Part shown: positions 10,010 through 19,242 of the stretch, piece after piece | How the letters are laid out: each line of letters opens with the position of its first letter | How positions within the stretch are numbered: position 1 is the first letter of the stretch | Assembly (NCBI RefSeq): GCF_000756815.1 | Contig: NZ_CCVW01000004.1 | Location: forward strand, 620,001 to 684,000 | Length of the DNA: 64,000 nt | DNA from: Legionella massiliensis | Lineage (GTDB): Bacteria; Pseudomonadota; Gammaproteobacteria; Legionellales; Legionellaceae | Reading direction: 5' to 3' | Made by a program: the position numbers and the translations under genes | The notes under the pieces: generated by a model | The model's input: only the letters and a program-made list of their open reading frames with translations | Told to the model about the DNA's origin: nothing | Databases searched by the model: none

Positions 10010-10916
10010 AGCAAGTCCGTTATACGAGCAGTTATGGCAACGTTTTCAAACAATTCATGCCAATCAGCGCTTGCACCATGCCTTATTATTAGTTGGTCCA
10101 GAATCAGTAGGACTTATTAGTCTTGCTTATGCTATGGCCTCTACAATACTTTGTAATGAACAACAAAAACCTTGTGGGGCTTGTAAATCCTGCCGTCTAA
10201 CCAATACCAGAGAACATCCCGATGTTAATTGTATAGAGCCTGATAAAACAGGTTCTGCCAATCTAATCAAAATCGATCAAATTCGTGATTTACAAAGCTT
10301 GGTTTTTCGCTCACCCCAACTTGGTGATAAGCGCATTATCATTCTTTATCCTGCAGAAAAGATGAATATCGCAGCTGCCAATGCCTTGTTAAAGCTCCTT
10401 GAAGAGCCTCCAGAAGGGGTACACTTTCTGTTAATTGCTGAACAGCTGAGTACTATTCCTGCAACAATTATTAGTCGTTGCCAACAATGGCGGTTTGTAT
10501 CCGCTAATATCGATAATGATTATTTAGCCCTGGCTGAGAATTCTTCGGCAGATTCAGCAAGAGGAGAGCTTTTTACTCAGTTACCCCAGATTATTAGCGG
10601 TTTAACAGAACTTGTTAGCAATAAAACCACTATTTTTAGCTTAGCTAACAAATGGTTAGACTACGAGTTTAGCGCTTTAATATGGTTACTTTATCTACTG
10701 AATAGCCAGCTTATCGACTACAAACTGAGGGGGCAGGTTTGTAAGCAACAATGGACAGAACAGCTCTCTGATTTAGCAAAATATTTCCAACCAGTACACT
10801 TATTCAAACAGCTTGATCAAATTAATGAAATTAGTAAAAAGCTACAGCAAAATATAAACTTAAATAAGCAGCTGGTCTTAGAAAATCTTTTATTGGGGTA
10901 CAGCCTATGCTTGTAG
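9996..10916 (+). CDS. holB: DNA polymerase III delta-prime subunit
   Basis: HolB is the delta-prime subunit of the clamp loader. Of the 306 residues, the N-terminal two thirds are the AAA-like module: a P-loop position degenerate as LLLVGPESVG (normal for delta-prime), a four-cysteine zinc site CNEQQKPCGACKSC at about residues 47-60, the NALLKLLEEPP motif, and the SRCQQW arginine-finger SRC motif. The C-terminal third is poorly conserved, as usual. Overlaps tmk and tatD. Confidence 0.93.
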   Translation: MKSPEASPLYEQLWQRFQTIHANQRLHHALLLVGPESVGLISLAYAMASTILCNEQQKPCGACKSCRLTNTREHPDVNCIEPDKTGSANLIKIDQIRDLQSLVFRSPQLGDKRIIILYPAEKMNIAAANALLKLLEEPPEGVHFLLIAEQLSTIPATIISRCQQWRFVSANIDNDYLALAENSSADSARGELFTQLPQIISGLTELVSNKTTIFSLANKWLDYEFSALIWLLYLLNSQLIDYKLRGQVCKQQWTEQLSDLAKYFQPVHLFKQLDQINEISKKLQQNINLNKQLVLENLLLGYSLCL

Positions 10917-11692
10917 ATTCACATTGCCATCTTAATTTTATTGACCTGACCGACTTTGATAATGACTTAAAGCAAGTGATTAACCAAGCGCGGGACAATG
11001 GTGTGGAGCATTTTCTTTGTGTCTGTGTTGAGTTAGACGACTATGCCACACTCTGCCAAATTGCCGAGACCTACTCTGATATCAGTATCTCTGTTGGTTT
11101 ACACCCCAACTCAGAAATCGCTGCAGAGCCAAGTGCAGAGCTGCTTGTGGATTTAGCCAAGCATCCCGCGTGTATTGCCATTGGTGAGACCGGGCTTGAT
11201 TATTATCGTACAGAAACGACAACCGCACGAGAACAGCAGAAAGAGCGGTTTCGTGCACATATTCATGCATCGCTTGCCTCCAAAAAGCCGCTGATTATTC
11301 ATACAAGACAAGCTGCTGAAGATACCTTGTTGTTAATGAAAGAAGAAAGGTCTGAGGATATCGGTGGGGTCATGCACTGTTTTTCTGAAGACTGGGATAT
11401 CGCCAAACGTGCGCTAGATATGAATTTTTATATTTCCTTGTCTGGGATTGTATCCTTTAAAAATGCAACAGCCTTACATGAGGTTGCCAAGAAAATCCCT
11501 AAGGATCGTTTACTGATTGAAACGGATTCTCCCTATTTGGCGCCAGTTCCTTATCGTGGGAAACAGAATCATCCTGCATTAGTCAAATATGTAGCCCTAG
11601 CCTTAAGTGAGTTACGTCAAGTTAGCTATGAAGAGCTTGCACAACAAACCACGGAGAATTTTTACCGTTGTTTTAGGCAGAATAAAATTTAA
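10907..11692 (+). CDS. TatD family metal-dependent hydrolase
   Basis: A 261-residue TIM-barrel of the TatD/YcfH amidohydrolase-like family, members of which act as DNases. Metal ligands are visible: DSHCHLN at 4-10, GETGLDYY near 97, IHTRQA, MHCFSE and ETDSPYLAP. It overlaps holB by 10 nt and closes the plus-strand housekeeping block. In Pseudomonas a pilZ gene usually lies between holB and this gene; none is here. E. coli places ycfH after holB as well. Confidence 0.93.
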   Translation: MLVDSHCHLNFIDLTDFDNDLKQVINQARDNGVEHFLCVCVELDDYATLCQIAETYSDISISVGLHPNSEIAAEPSAELLVDLAKHPACIAIGETGLDYYRTETTTAREQQKERFRAHIHASLASKKPLIIHTRQAAEDTLLLMKEERSEDIGGVMHCFSEDWDIAKRALDMNFYISLSGIVSFKNATALHEVAKKIPKDRLLIETDSPYLAPVPYRGKQNHPALVKYVALALSELRQVSYEELAQQTTENFYRCFRQNKI

Positions 11693-11730
11693 GGTTGGCA
11701 TAACCCGACTCTTGAATGCGGCAGAGCCCC

Positions 11731-11931
11731 TAGCCTGGATGCAACGAAGCGGTAATAGGTCACGTCTCCCAACCCGTCATGTCGAACGTAGAGAGACATC
11801 TCCTGATGTGTAGCACAGTGCTAATCCCGGAGATCCCTCACTATGTTCAGGATGACGTGCTATCTTAGGGTGACGGGCTGCAAAGAGCAGCGTTCCGACT
11901 TCTTGGATTTCGCTTCGCGGCATTCAGGCTA
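11731..11931. repeat. Composite intergenic repeat cluster
   Basis: The gap after tatD is almost wholly repeats. It opens with TAGCCTGGATGCAACGAAGC and closes with the inverted match near 11905-11931. Between them are a GTAATAGGTCACGTC end at 11752 and a palindromic core at 11775-11857 (CGTCATGTCGAAC ... AGGATGACG). The nesting implies successive insertions or local duplication. Confidence 0.7.
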
Positions 11932-13665
11932 CATTGGTCTCTTAGTAATATGAATTAGTTCAGCCTCTTCAGCACTAGATCTTTGCTCATATAAGCTTGC
12001 ATGAGTCACTGAGCCTAAACCTCGTCCTCGATGCTCGCTCATTATTCTAAGAAAGGTTTGGTATTCATCCGCAGAATAGTTTTCCTCTCCACAGGTCGAC
12101 ACATTCTTATCCATCTTGTCTTTTATATACCCGAGGACAGTATGCCAGGTAGTGGTATTACCGTGGCTATTAAAGCGCCAGAACGCTTGTTCCTCACGAA
12201 GATAAGCGTAGTCACTATGCTTTTTATCAATAATATCAACAAGCTTTAGCATAGACTTATTTGAAGATATTTTTTGCGTAATAAAATCAACCCATTCTTT
12301 GGCAGCAGCTTTTTTCTGTGGTAAAGAAAGTTCATTGTTATTACCAATTGCTTTCAAATTTGCTAATAAAATATCTGTACCATAAAGGTTCCAATCGAGG
12401 ATAGTCTCATTCGAAAGCTTTACACCTGCCCAGTTGACCTGCTCCAAAGATACACCAGTTAAATTAGCCCCGGTTAAATCAGCTTTTGCAAAATTACAAT
12501 AGTTAAACTCAGAATCTTGTAAATCAGCTTGATTTAGATTAGCCCCGCTAAAATTCGAGTTAAAGAAAGTAGAATTTTTTATGGCAGACTGGCTAAGATC
12601 TGCTTGGCTGAAATTAGTTTCACGCATTCTAACGCGCTCTAATCTAGAAAATTGCAAATTCCTGGCGCTGAGATCGAGATGAGGCTGAATTTTGCTATCC
12701 CTTAATTTCAGATATAAATCAGGGTTATTAATTATGGACATAACTATTGATATAAGCGCATTTATATTTTCTTCTTTGCGCTGACTATTATTTACCTGCC
12801 GTGCTAGATCAAAAAGTTCAGTGCGATTATTAGTACTTCTAAGAAGGATATTGAGGGCATTATCTAAGGACTCGTTTGCAATCAGTTTTTCCGGAGAATG
12901 TACAAAATAAGCGGCCAAGGTATTTTTAATGAGAGATCTTAAACGAGCTTTATCATTAATTATCAGTGCATACTCATCATGTCGTTTAGCGTTAAAATGC
13001 CTGTCAGTAGCAAGATGAGACTCCTCATCAGCATGATCACGTTGTACCTTATAAGATTCCCAAGCTTGATGGATTGGTTCGAAATTAGGAAGTGCTTCAA
13101 TAAGAAATTTTAAGAGCAAAGCATTTTTAGTTTCGCTTAGGTAAGCAAAGATACTCTTATCATTGCTTTTTGCGGCAAAGAGTAGGGATAGAGGTTCTTG
13201 CAGATCTGGATATTGGGAAACCACACTCAGCATAGAGACAAATACAGCATCATAATGCGGATTTTCTCTCAAGAAATCATGTAGTCCACTAGCTTGGATG
13301 GGATATTGAGTAAACAAGTCCTTATATTTTTTTAGCTGTTCAATACAAGATCTTAGAGAACTCCTAAGATTTTGATGCTGATTATCAATTTGAGCTAACT
13401 CAGATTCGATGTCTTTAAGTAAGGTTTCTTTTTGAGTAATGATGAGGTTAATATTTTCTTTATTTGCCTCTTTAAATTCATTGCTAAGAGTCAATATATC
13501 AAGAGATAAATTTGGTTTTGAAAGATCTATTTCAGCGCTTGCAATTGATTCACCTGCTTCGTTTTCTATTTGAATCAGGACTTCTTTTTCATTGGCTTTG
13601 AGAGCAGGATAGATAGCTAGCCTCAGGATAGAACCAAGATCATCTACCCCAATTATATATACCAT
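11929..13665 (-). CDS. Pentapeptide-repeat protein, effector candidate
   Basis: A 578-residue protein without a signal peptide. Residues about 330-425 form consecutive pentapeptide repeats of the A(D/N)LxX type (FSQADLSQSAI, FSGANLNQADL, FAKADLTGANL), which fold as a square right-handed beta-helix. The N-terminal 330 residues are alpha-helical and charged, with a coiled-coil-like stretch at roughly 80-115 (KETLLKDIESELAQIDNQ). The last 20 residues (SSAEEAELIHITKRPM) hold a glutamate cluster, as often found in Dot/Icm substrates. Function is not known; pentapeptide proteins are used as effectors in Legionella, so an exported role is inference from context. GGTGAA precedes the start. Confidence 0.75.
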   Translation of the reverse strand: MVYIIGVDDLGSILRLAIYPALKANEKEVLIQIENEAGESIASAEIDLSKPNLSLDILTLSNEFKEANKENINLIITQKETLLKDIESELAQIDNQHQNLRSSLRSCIEQLKKYKDLFTQYPIQASGLHDFLRENPHYDAVFVSMLSVVSQYPDLQEPLSLLFAAKSNDKSIFAYLSETKNALLLKFLIEALPNFEPIHQAWESYKVQRDHADEESHLATDRHFNAKRHDEYALIINDKARLRSLIKNTLAAYFVHSPEKLIANESLDNALNILLRSTNNRTELFDLARQVNNSQRKEENINALISIVMSIINNPDLYLKLRDSKIQPHLDLSARNLQFSRLERVRMRETNFSQADLSQSAIKNSTFFNSNFSGANLNQADLQDSEFNYCNFAKADLTGANLTGVSLEQVNWAGVKLSNETILDWNLYGTDILLANLKAIGNNNELSLPQKKAAAKEWVDFITQKISSNKSMLKLVDIIDKKHSDYAYLREEQAFWRFNSHGNTTTWHTVLGYIKDKMDKNVSTCGEENYSADEYQTFLRIMSEHRGRGLGSVTHASLYEQRSSAEEAELIHITKRPM

Positions 13666-13782
13666 AAGAATTCACCATTACTATTCTAGTTATAGAGATC
13701 TTACAAAACCAAACTTAAGGCATTATGAACAACTGTAGTTCATTGCAAATAATTTATATTCAAAAATAAATTCTCTAAATAT

Positions 13783-14301
13783 TTAACCAGGCCGACCAAT
13801 ATCAGGTTGCTCAGGATTAGGTGGCTCGTAATTGTATATAAAGTTAGCTGGAATATTAGCTTGATGCCCTTGATGCGCTCTAACAAAGGTATCAGTGACT
13901 ATTCCTCGCTGAATTTCTGCAATGGAGGTATTCCTGGAGGCATTTAAGCCGTCAATTTTCCTATTCAAGGCATCATGTGCAGCTGGATTAAAAAAGGCAT
14001 TATTATCTAGCGCACGTCTTTGCATTTGGCAACTGCGAATTTCTGCGAGCACCGCTTGCAAATGTTGCCCTTGAGTAGCAGCAATTTTTCCTTCGATAAG
14101 CGCTGTTAATTGCACTGGTTGCATATGATGTTGGTTAATGATTTCTGCACAGGCTTGGGCCAGATTTTGAATTTGTTCCACGTATTCAGACTGATCTCGC
14201 AACATTAATGAACGGTTTGCAAGAAAGGTATGGGCATTAATTGCAGCTAAACATTCATCACGAGTACGAGGCTGGGCGGCACCGTCTTTCTCTTTCATCA
14301 T
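13783..14301 (-). CDS. Hypothetical helical protein
   Basis: I do not recognise this 172-residue protein. It is mostly helical and Ala/Gln-rich, with no signal peptide or membrane segment, and ends in a proline-rich tail (NYEPPNPEQPDIGRPG). The start is ATG at 14301 or the adjacent ATG at 14298, with GGAAG upstream. It lies 120 nt downstream of the pentapeptide gene on the same strand. Confidence 0.65.
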   Translation of the reverse strand: MMKEKDGAAQPRTRDECLAAINAHTFLANRSLMLRDQSEYVEQIQNLAQACAEIINQHHMQPVQLTALIEGKIAATQGQHLQAVLAEIRSCQMQRRALDNNAFFNPAAHDALNRKIDGLNASRNTSIAEIQRGIVTDTFVRAHQGHQANIPANFIYNYEPPNPEQPDIGRPG

Positions 14302-14348
14302 TTACTTCCTTTTAAATGGACTCCTCTAATTATAGACAATAAAAAGAA

Positions 14349-15242
14349 CTAACTGCGCTTAAGATCCCAACATTGCTCATAACTTAGATCAAACTCATCC
14401 TCAAAACCTAAACCATAATCCAGACGAAGTCTAAATCGATTACCTGGAATTGCTCGGTGATTAATCGCCTGCAGATCGTCTTGGCTAAGAGAGAAATCCA
14501 TAATTGATAAATTTTCTTGCATATGTGTCCTGTTTTTACTTCCTGGTAAGGGAATACAGCCATTTTCGACAATCCATCTTAGGGCAACCTGGCTAGCAGA
14601 CTTATTATATTTCTGGCCAATCTGGATAAGTTGCTGATCCGATTGAATACTACCAAAAGCTAAAGGCCACCATGCTTGAAAGGCTATAGAATGTTGTTGG
14701 CAAAGCTCATAAAGTGGTTTATCAAAAAAATTGGGATTCATTTGAACCTGCACCCAGGAAATTGCTATGCCGACCTCTAAAAGCTTCGTTAAATGATTAA
14801 CAGTAACGTTGCAGATTCCAATATGACGGACTTTATTCTGCTTCCTTAGCTTATCCATCTCTGCAAGTGTTTTATCGATAGCAATGCTTCGATTTGGCCA
14901 ATGAATCAAGTAAGCATCAAGATAATCCGTACCAAGGATTTTTAAAGTCGAATCAAGATCCTTAGACAGATTTTCAGGCTCTAGCATGTCATGCCAAACT
15001 TTTGAAATTAAATAAAATTCAGAACGATCTAATTGTTTTAAGGCCTTAGCAATAGCATCGAGATTTTTATAAGCCGTTGCTGAATCAATAATGCGGTAGC
15101 CAAGATCAGCAGCTTCAAGAATTAGATCAGTGCATTCCTGCCCTAAACGCCTATCAGAACCAAATCCAACCATGGGACAAACGATTTTACCCGACTGGAA
15201 TATGCCTTTTTTTGAATCAATTTTGATTTGTTCTGAATTCAT
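14349..15242 (-). CDS. Aldo/keto reductase
   Basis: A 297-residue NAD(P)H-dependent reductase of the AKR fold. The active-site tetrad is visible as D (IIDSATAY), Y in the same segment, K in LISKVWHD and H in YLIHWPN; the late IPLPGSKNRTHMQENL is the cofactor-phosphate binding loop. The opening differs a little from the usual G.GT motif (VGFGSDRRLG). Substrate cannot be told from sequence. TTAGGGGAAATT upstream supports the ATG at 15242. Confidence 0.9.
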   Translation of the reverse strand: MNSEQIKIDSKKGIFQSGKIVCPMVGFGSDRRLGQECTDLILEAADLGYRIIDSATAYKNLDAIAKALKQLDRSEFYLISKVWHDMLEPENLSKDLDSTLKILGTDYLDAYLIHWPNRSIAIDKTLAEMDKLRKQNKVRHIGICNVTVNHLTKLLEVGIAISWVQVQMNPNFFDKPLYELCQQHSIAFQAWWPLAFGSIQSDQQLIQIGQKYNKSASQVALRWIVENGCIPLPGSKNRTHMQENLSIMDFSLSQDDLQAINHRAIPGNRFRLRLDYGLGFEDEFDLSYEQCWDLKRS

Positions 15243-15438
15243 AATTTCCCCTAATAAAACCCTAGTTCTCTAAATAAAATTTAGCACACCTGCACAAAAT
15301 ACGTACAGAAACTAACCGTTGTTTAATTGCCCATTGATATTATGTTTCTTGAGGTCCAACAAACAAAGCGATAGACGAAACACTTAAGAAACTTGCTAAG
15401 TAATTTGTATATTGCCCTCATTTTTAAAAGGAAAGGTT

Positions 15439-16566
15439 ATGAAAAGTAGAGTTGAACGTGAAAGAGATGACCTTGATGGTTTAGAGCGAATTGTAAATGA
15501 AATTAAATGGTTCATAACCTCTATTGCAAATTTACCTGCGGGGAACCAATTAGAAAATATTCCACCAGAGCTTTTCCTAAAAATTATTTCTGAAATAGAT
15601 TTATCAGAGCCACAAAATCTGACGAATCTACTCTATGTTTCTCAAACCTTTTCGAAGCTTTTAGCAACCCCCGATTTATGGAAAGAGAGTGGCTACAATA
15701 GTCATGAAGACTATGTTGAAGCAAATCGTCTGAATCGGATTAGTAAGGAAAAAGGCGAAGCGGTTGTTTGGGCTCATCAGGCAATGAACTTAGCTGGTCC
15801 AGATTCCAAAATGAAACTTTTGCTCGTTGGTGAAGGTACAGCTGGAAAAAGATTAGAAGCCACAGCGGCTGCTATGGATATCATGGGATATGCTACCGAA
15901 GGTGGGGTACAAATAGGGAAGCATAATTCAGCACCGATTATGCTCTTTAGTAGAGTAGAACCTGGCGCAGGTACCTCTCAAGTAAAGCGATTAAGAGATA
16001 AATATGAGGGGATACAAAACACCTATGCCCGCTCCTTTACAGCGAACGGACAGGAAGGGGGGGCACAAATAGCCTTGGTTTCCATGGACTATGGTTTTGA
16101 CCTTAATCGATTTATAAAATACGCACTCGATGAGCAAATGGCAGGGAAATTACTTTATGTTGTCTGTGATGAACCTATTAATGCGAATGCAGTTCGTCAA
16201 AAGCTGGCTTCTTCTAAATATCCTGAACTCGCGGATCGTTTTGTTGGTGTAATTCAACCAGAAGGTGAAAATCCCCAAGAGTTATTTGATTCAGTTGTTT
16301 CGCAAATGATGCCTTCACTTTATGAGAAAAGCTTTGACTGTGAAATTTCGCCAATGTTAGATAAATTACCTAACGATCTACAAGGCCAAGTTATGGGACA
16401 TTTGGTTAATCAAGGAGCGGATAATCTTGCTCATGTATCAAAAAATTTCTATGGACTATTTAATCAAATACAACAACAAGCAAATGCTGTACATAGGGTT
16501 AATAATGACCAAGACAATTTGCAAGATGTAGAACAGGGTGATGCAGCAGACTGTTCAATAATGTAA
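15439..16566 (+). CDS. F-box / GTPase-like protein with C-terminal CaaX box
   Basis: This 375-residue protein has an F-box at about 38-84 (LENIPPELFLKII ... LYVSQTFSKLL ... LWKESGY). A central domain at 124-290 starts with a beta strand and a P-loop-like LLLVGEGTAGKR (GxxxxGK, but R instead of S/T), and then follows a plausible small-GTPase order of strands and helices. A second F-box-like segment is at 306-342 (LDKLPNDLQGQVMGHLV ... LAHVSKNFYGLF). The protein ends DCSIM, where CSIM fits a farnesylation CaaX box. F-boxes bind host Skp1, and host-lipidated F-box effectors (AnkB) are known in Legionella. I infer a translocated ubiquitin-ligase adaptor anchored to host membranes. AAAGGAAAGG precedes the chosen ATG; 15412 is an alternative. 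Confidence 0.85.
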   Translation: MKSRVERERDDLDGLERIVNEIKWFITSIANLPAGNQLENIPPELFLKIISEIDLSEPQNLTNLLYVSQTFSKLLATPDLWKESGYNSHEDYVEANRLNRISKEKGEAVVWAHQAMNLAGPDSKMKLLLVGEGTAGKRLEATAAAMDIMGYATEGGVQIGKHNSAPIMLFSRVEPGAGTSQVKRLRDKYEGIQNTYARSFTANGQEGGAQIALVSMDYGFDLNRFIKYALDEQMAGKLLYVVCDEPINANAVRQKLASSKYPELADRFVGVIQPEGENPQELFDSVVSQMMPSLYEKSFDCEISPMLDKLPNDLQGQVMGHLVNQGADNLAHVSKNFYGLFNQIQQQANAVHRVNNDQDNLQDVEQGDAADCSIM

Positions 16567-16583
16567 GCCGAAAGCAGCGTGGG

Positions 16584-17789
16584 TTAAACGCCCACGCGAT
16601 GTTCCTCAACAACCTTAGCCCCTTCAGTAATAAACATAGAAGCAAACCAGCAAATTAGTGAGCAGGTCAGCAGGCTAATCGCTAATAAATTGAGATCATA
16701 AACAATAATAACACCAATACCCCCAGCGATAATTGCAGCCACCGTCATTCTAACGGTATTAATAATTGCTGTCGCTGTAGCCGCTTGATGCTCATAATCC
16801 GCAAGAGCAATAGAAAAAGTTGGTGGATTTGTGATACTAACACCAAGACTGATCAGTAAAATTGGCGCTAAACTCAGCGTACCTAAGCCCTTAAGAAAAA
16901 ATAAAATCAGCATAAGCAAAGAGCCAAAAAGCATTAATAAACTACCAAAATGGATATTCCAGCCTAAGGACCGTTTATCACGTAATTTAATACCCAGATA
17001 ATTACCCACAATAAGCATGCAACCATTACAGGCAAATATGATAGAAAACATAAATGGGGAGTATTTCAGCTTCTCAATCACTAAATAAGCCGCATTGACA
17101 ATAACCAACATGATGCAACTATATGAAGAAGTAACAATAAGGATCCCGAGCCACAAACGACCATGTCCTAAGATTTTTTTATAATTGTCTAATGAGGTGC
17201 GAAGTAAAAAACCTTCATCAGATTTTTGCCAAAAGGGTGATTCACTTAATTTATATTTCGAGGCGAAAAAAAGCAGGATAGCAATTACTATCATTAGCAG
17301 GAAAGTTGCCTGCCAGTCATAGTTGGTAAAAATTAATGAACCAATAAGCGGTGCAAAAATTGGCGAAACAGAGACAATCATTGAAATATTAGATATAACT
17401 CGCGCCCGCTCTGTGCTGTCTTCATAATCACGCGATGATGAAAAGGCTACAACGTTAGAACAGCAAACGGCAAAGCCCTGAGTGACTCTAGCTACAATTA
17501 GCATTTGAATGTTGGTCGCAAAAATACAACCTAGCGTAGCAAAAACATAAATGATTAGACTTACGGCGAGACTTGTTCTCCTACCGAAATGATCTATCCA
17601 TGGCCCCCATATCAGCTGGGACATGCCAAAAACAAGGAAAAATAAACTAAGGGTCAACTGCCCTAGAGCATGTGTTGTATTAAAATACTGCGTTATTGCG
17701 GGTAGGGCAGGCTGATATAAGTCGAAGGTTAACAAAGAAAATGCCGACAAAAGACCCAGAAACCAAAAAGGTGTTGCTTTATTCAGCAT
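16584..17789 (-). CDS. MFS drug-efflux type transporter (Bcr/CflA-like)
   Basis: A 12-helix major facilitator of about 401 residues. It shows the helix 2-3 loop GPWIDHFGRRTSLAVSL, a D(R)xGRR variant, and the N-terminal LLTFDLYQPALPAI, which resembles the Bcr/CflA drug-resistance group (MxxDMYLPALP). Substrate unknown. The ATG at 17789 is preferred; a GTG 12 nt earlier is possible. It is divergent from anmK, and the two share a 75-nt gap that must hold both promoters. Confidence 0.88.
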   Translation of the reverse strand: MLNKATPFWFLGLLSAFSLLTFDLYQPALPAITQYFNTTHALGQLTLSLFFLVFGMSQLIWGPWIDHFGRRTSLAVSLIIYVFATLGCIFATNIQMLIVARVTQGFAVCCSNVVAFSSSRDYEDSTERARVISNISMIVSVSPIFAPLIGSLIFTNYDWQATFLLMIVIAILLFFASKYKLSESPFWQKSDEGFLLRTSLDNYKKILGHGRLWLGILIVTSSYSCIMLVIVNAAYLVIEKLKYSPFMFSIIFACNGCMLIVGNYLGIKLRDKRSLGWNIHFGSLLMLFGSLLMLILFFLKGLGTLSLAPILLISLGVSITNPPTFSIALADYEHQAATATAIINTVRMTVAAIIAGGIGVIIVYDLNLLAISLLTCSLICWFASMFITEGAKVVEEHRVGV

Positions 17790-17876
17790 AAATACCCACA
17801 CTTACGTTTGTTGCAAAATGTTTATACAGTGAAGTGCGATAGTGTATGCTAATTTAATTTTAAAACAAGAAAATTT

Positions 17877-19001
17877 ATGAGCAAGATGGATACTAATAAC
17901 CAAAAGAAACTATTCATAGGATTAATGTCTGGAACCAGCATGGATGGTATTGATGCAGCCCTCATTGATCTTTCGACTAATTATTTTATAGCCGGAATTA
18001 CTCGACCCTATAGCCCCACAGCAAAAAACTATCTTAGTGCCGTCTTATCAGGCAAGCTTTGTAGTTTGAAGGCCTATAGCCAACTTAATACCATTTTAGG
18101 CAGAGAATTCGCGGCAGCAGCCCAGGAGCTACTAGTCAAAGCGCAGATATCAGCCAGTACTATTCAGGCGATTGGCAGCCATGGACAGACTCTTTGCCAC
18201 GATGCAACAGCCGAAATTCCTTACACGCTGCAATTAGGTTGCGCCCATACCATTGCTGAATTAACAGGGATCACTGTCGTTGCAGATTTTAGAACTCGCG
18301 ATTTAGTTGTAGGCGGGCAGGGCGCACCCTTTGCTCCGATTTATCATCAGGCTCTTTTCAAGGATCAGGATTTCCCGCTTGCTGTTGTCAATATTGGAGG
18401 GATTTCCAACTTAACTTATCTGGCAGATGAGCTAAGGGTTACAGGCTATGACCTCGGGCCAGGTAATTGCCTGATGGATGCCTGGACTCAGAAACACCTT
18501 GACCAACCCTATGATAAGAATGGAAATTGGGCTGCCTCAGGCAAGATTATTAAACCCTTGTTAGAAAATTTATTAGCAGACCCTTATTTTCAACGTAAGC
18601 AGCCTAAAAGTATCGGCAAGGAATATTTCTCGCTGGAATGGTTAGGGCGCTATTTAGACAATGATTATAGTACTAATGATGTTCAGACAACTTTGTTGAT
18701 GTTGACTGCCAGGGCAATTGCCGATGGCATCAAAGTGGAAGAAAAAGCACCGAAGCAGGTTTTGCTTTGTGGTGGTGGTGCTCATAACTCTACTTTACTA
18801 AACGCTTTGGCCGGTTTACTACCTGAATTAAAGGTCGCAAGCACAGAAAGCATCAATATCAACCCTGACTTTATCGAAGCGTTGATGTTTGCCTGGCTTG
18901 CAGAGAAGACCTTAACAAACTCTGCTTTGGATCTAAGTCGAATCACTGGTTCAAAACGTCCTACTGTGCTGGGTGCAATTTATCCTGGGGTTAAGGTATA
19001 G
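17877..19001 (+). CDS. anmK: Anhydro-N-acetylmuramic acid kinase
   Basis: AnmK phosphorylates and opens 1,6-anhydroMurNAc released from recycled peptidoglycan. The 374-residue protein has the ATP-binding GLMSGTSMDGIDAALID near the N-terminus, GSHGQTLCHD with the catalytic Asp region, VNIGGISNLTYL, and GYDLGPGNCLMDAW. Length agrees with the family. It stands alone here, next to the divergent MFS gene. Confidence 0.96.
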   Translation: MSKMDTNNQKKLFIGLMSGTSMDGIDAALIDLSTNYFIAGITRPYSPTAKNYLSAVLSGKLCSLKAYSQLNTILGREFAAAAQELLVKAQISASTIQAIGSHGQTLCHDATAEIPYTLQLGCAHTIAELTGITVVADFRTRDLVVGGQGAPFAPIYHQALFKDQDFPLAVVNIGGISNLTYLADELRVTGYDLGPGNCLMDAWTQKHLDQPYDKNGNWAASGKIIKPLLENLLADPYFQRKQPKSIGKEYFSLEWLGRYLDNDYSTNDVQTTLLMLTARAIADGIKVEEKAPKQVLLCGGGAHNSTLLNALAGLLPELKVASTESININPDFIEALMFAWLAEKTLTNSALDLSRITGSKRPTVLGAIYPGVKV

Positions 19002-19032
19002 AGCTTTTTTCCTTTCCGCGACATCGCCCCAA

Positions 19033-19105
19033 AAAAAATCAAACGTAGCCTTGATGCAGCGCAGTGTAATCTAGATACCTATGGGTCAAGCCGCGAGAAT
19101 TCGCA
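19033..19105. repeat. Fragments of two dispersed repeats
   Basis: GTAGCCTTGATGCAGCGCAG recurs near 54.76 and 56.28 kb, and AGATACCTATGGGTCAAGCC recurs near 56.2 and 59.04 kb. Here they lie side by side in the 241-nt gap between anmK and the next MFS gene. Confidence 0.6.
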
Positions 19106-19180
19106 ATGGTTAAAAAGATTTATAAGTTTTGTCTCTTCCCCTACAAAGAAAAAATATTCATTTGCACCCTAAACCAAGCA

Positions 19181-19210
19181 TTGACAAAGGAAATTCGCTT
19201 AAGGTGTAAT
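19181..19210 (+). promoter_or_regulatory. Sigma-70 type promoter
   Basis: TTGACA at 19181-19186 and TGTAAT at 19205-19210, with an 18-nt spacer. It lies 33 nt ahead of the proposed TTG start of the MFS gene. Confidence 0.6.
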
Positions 19211-19242
19211 GTTCTGCATTTCTCACCAACTAAGATACTCAC

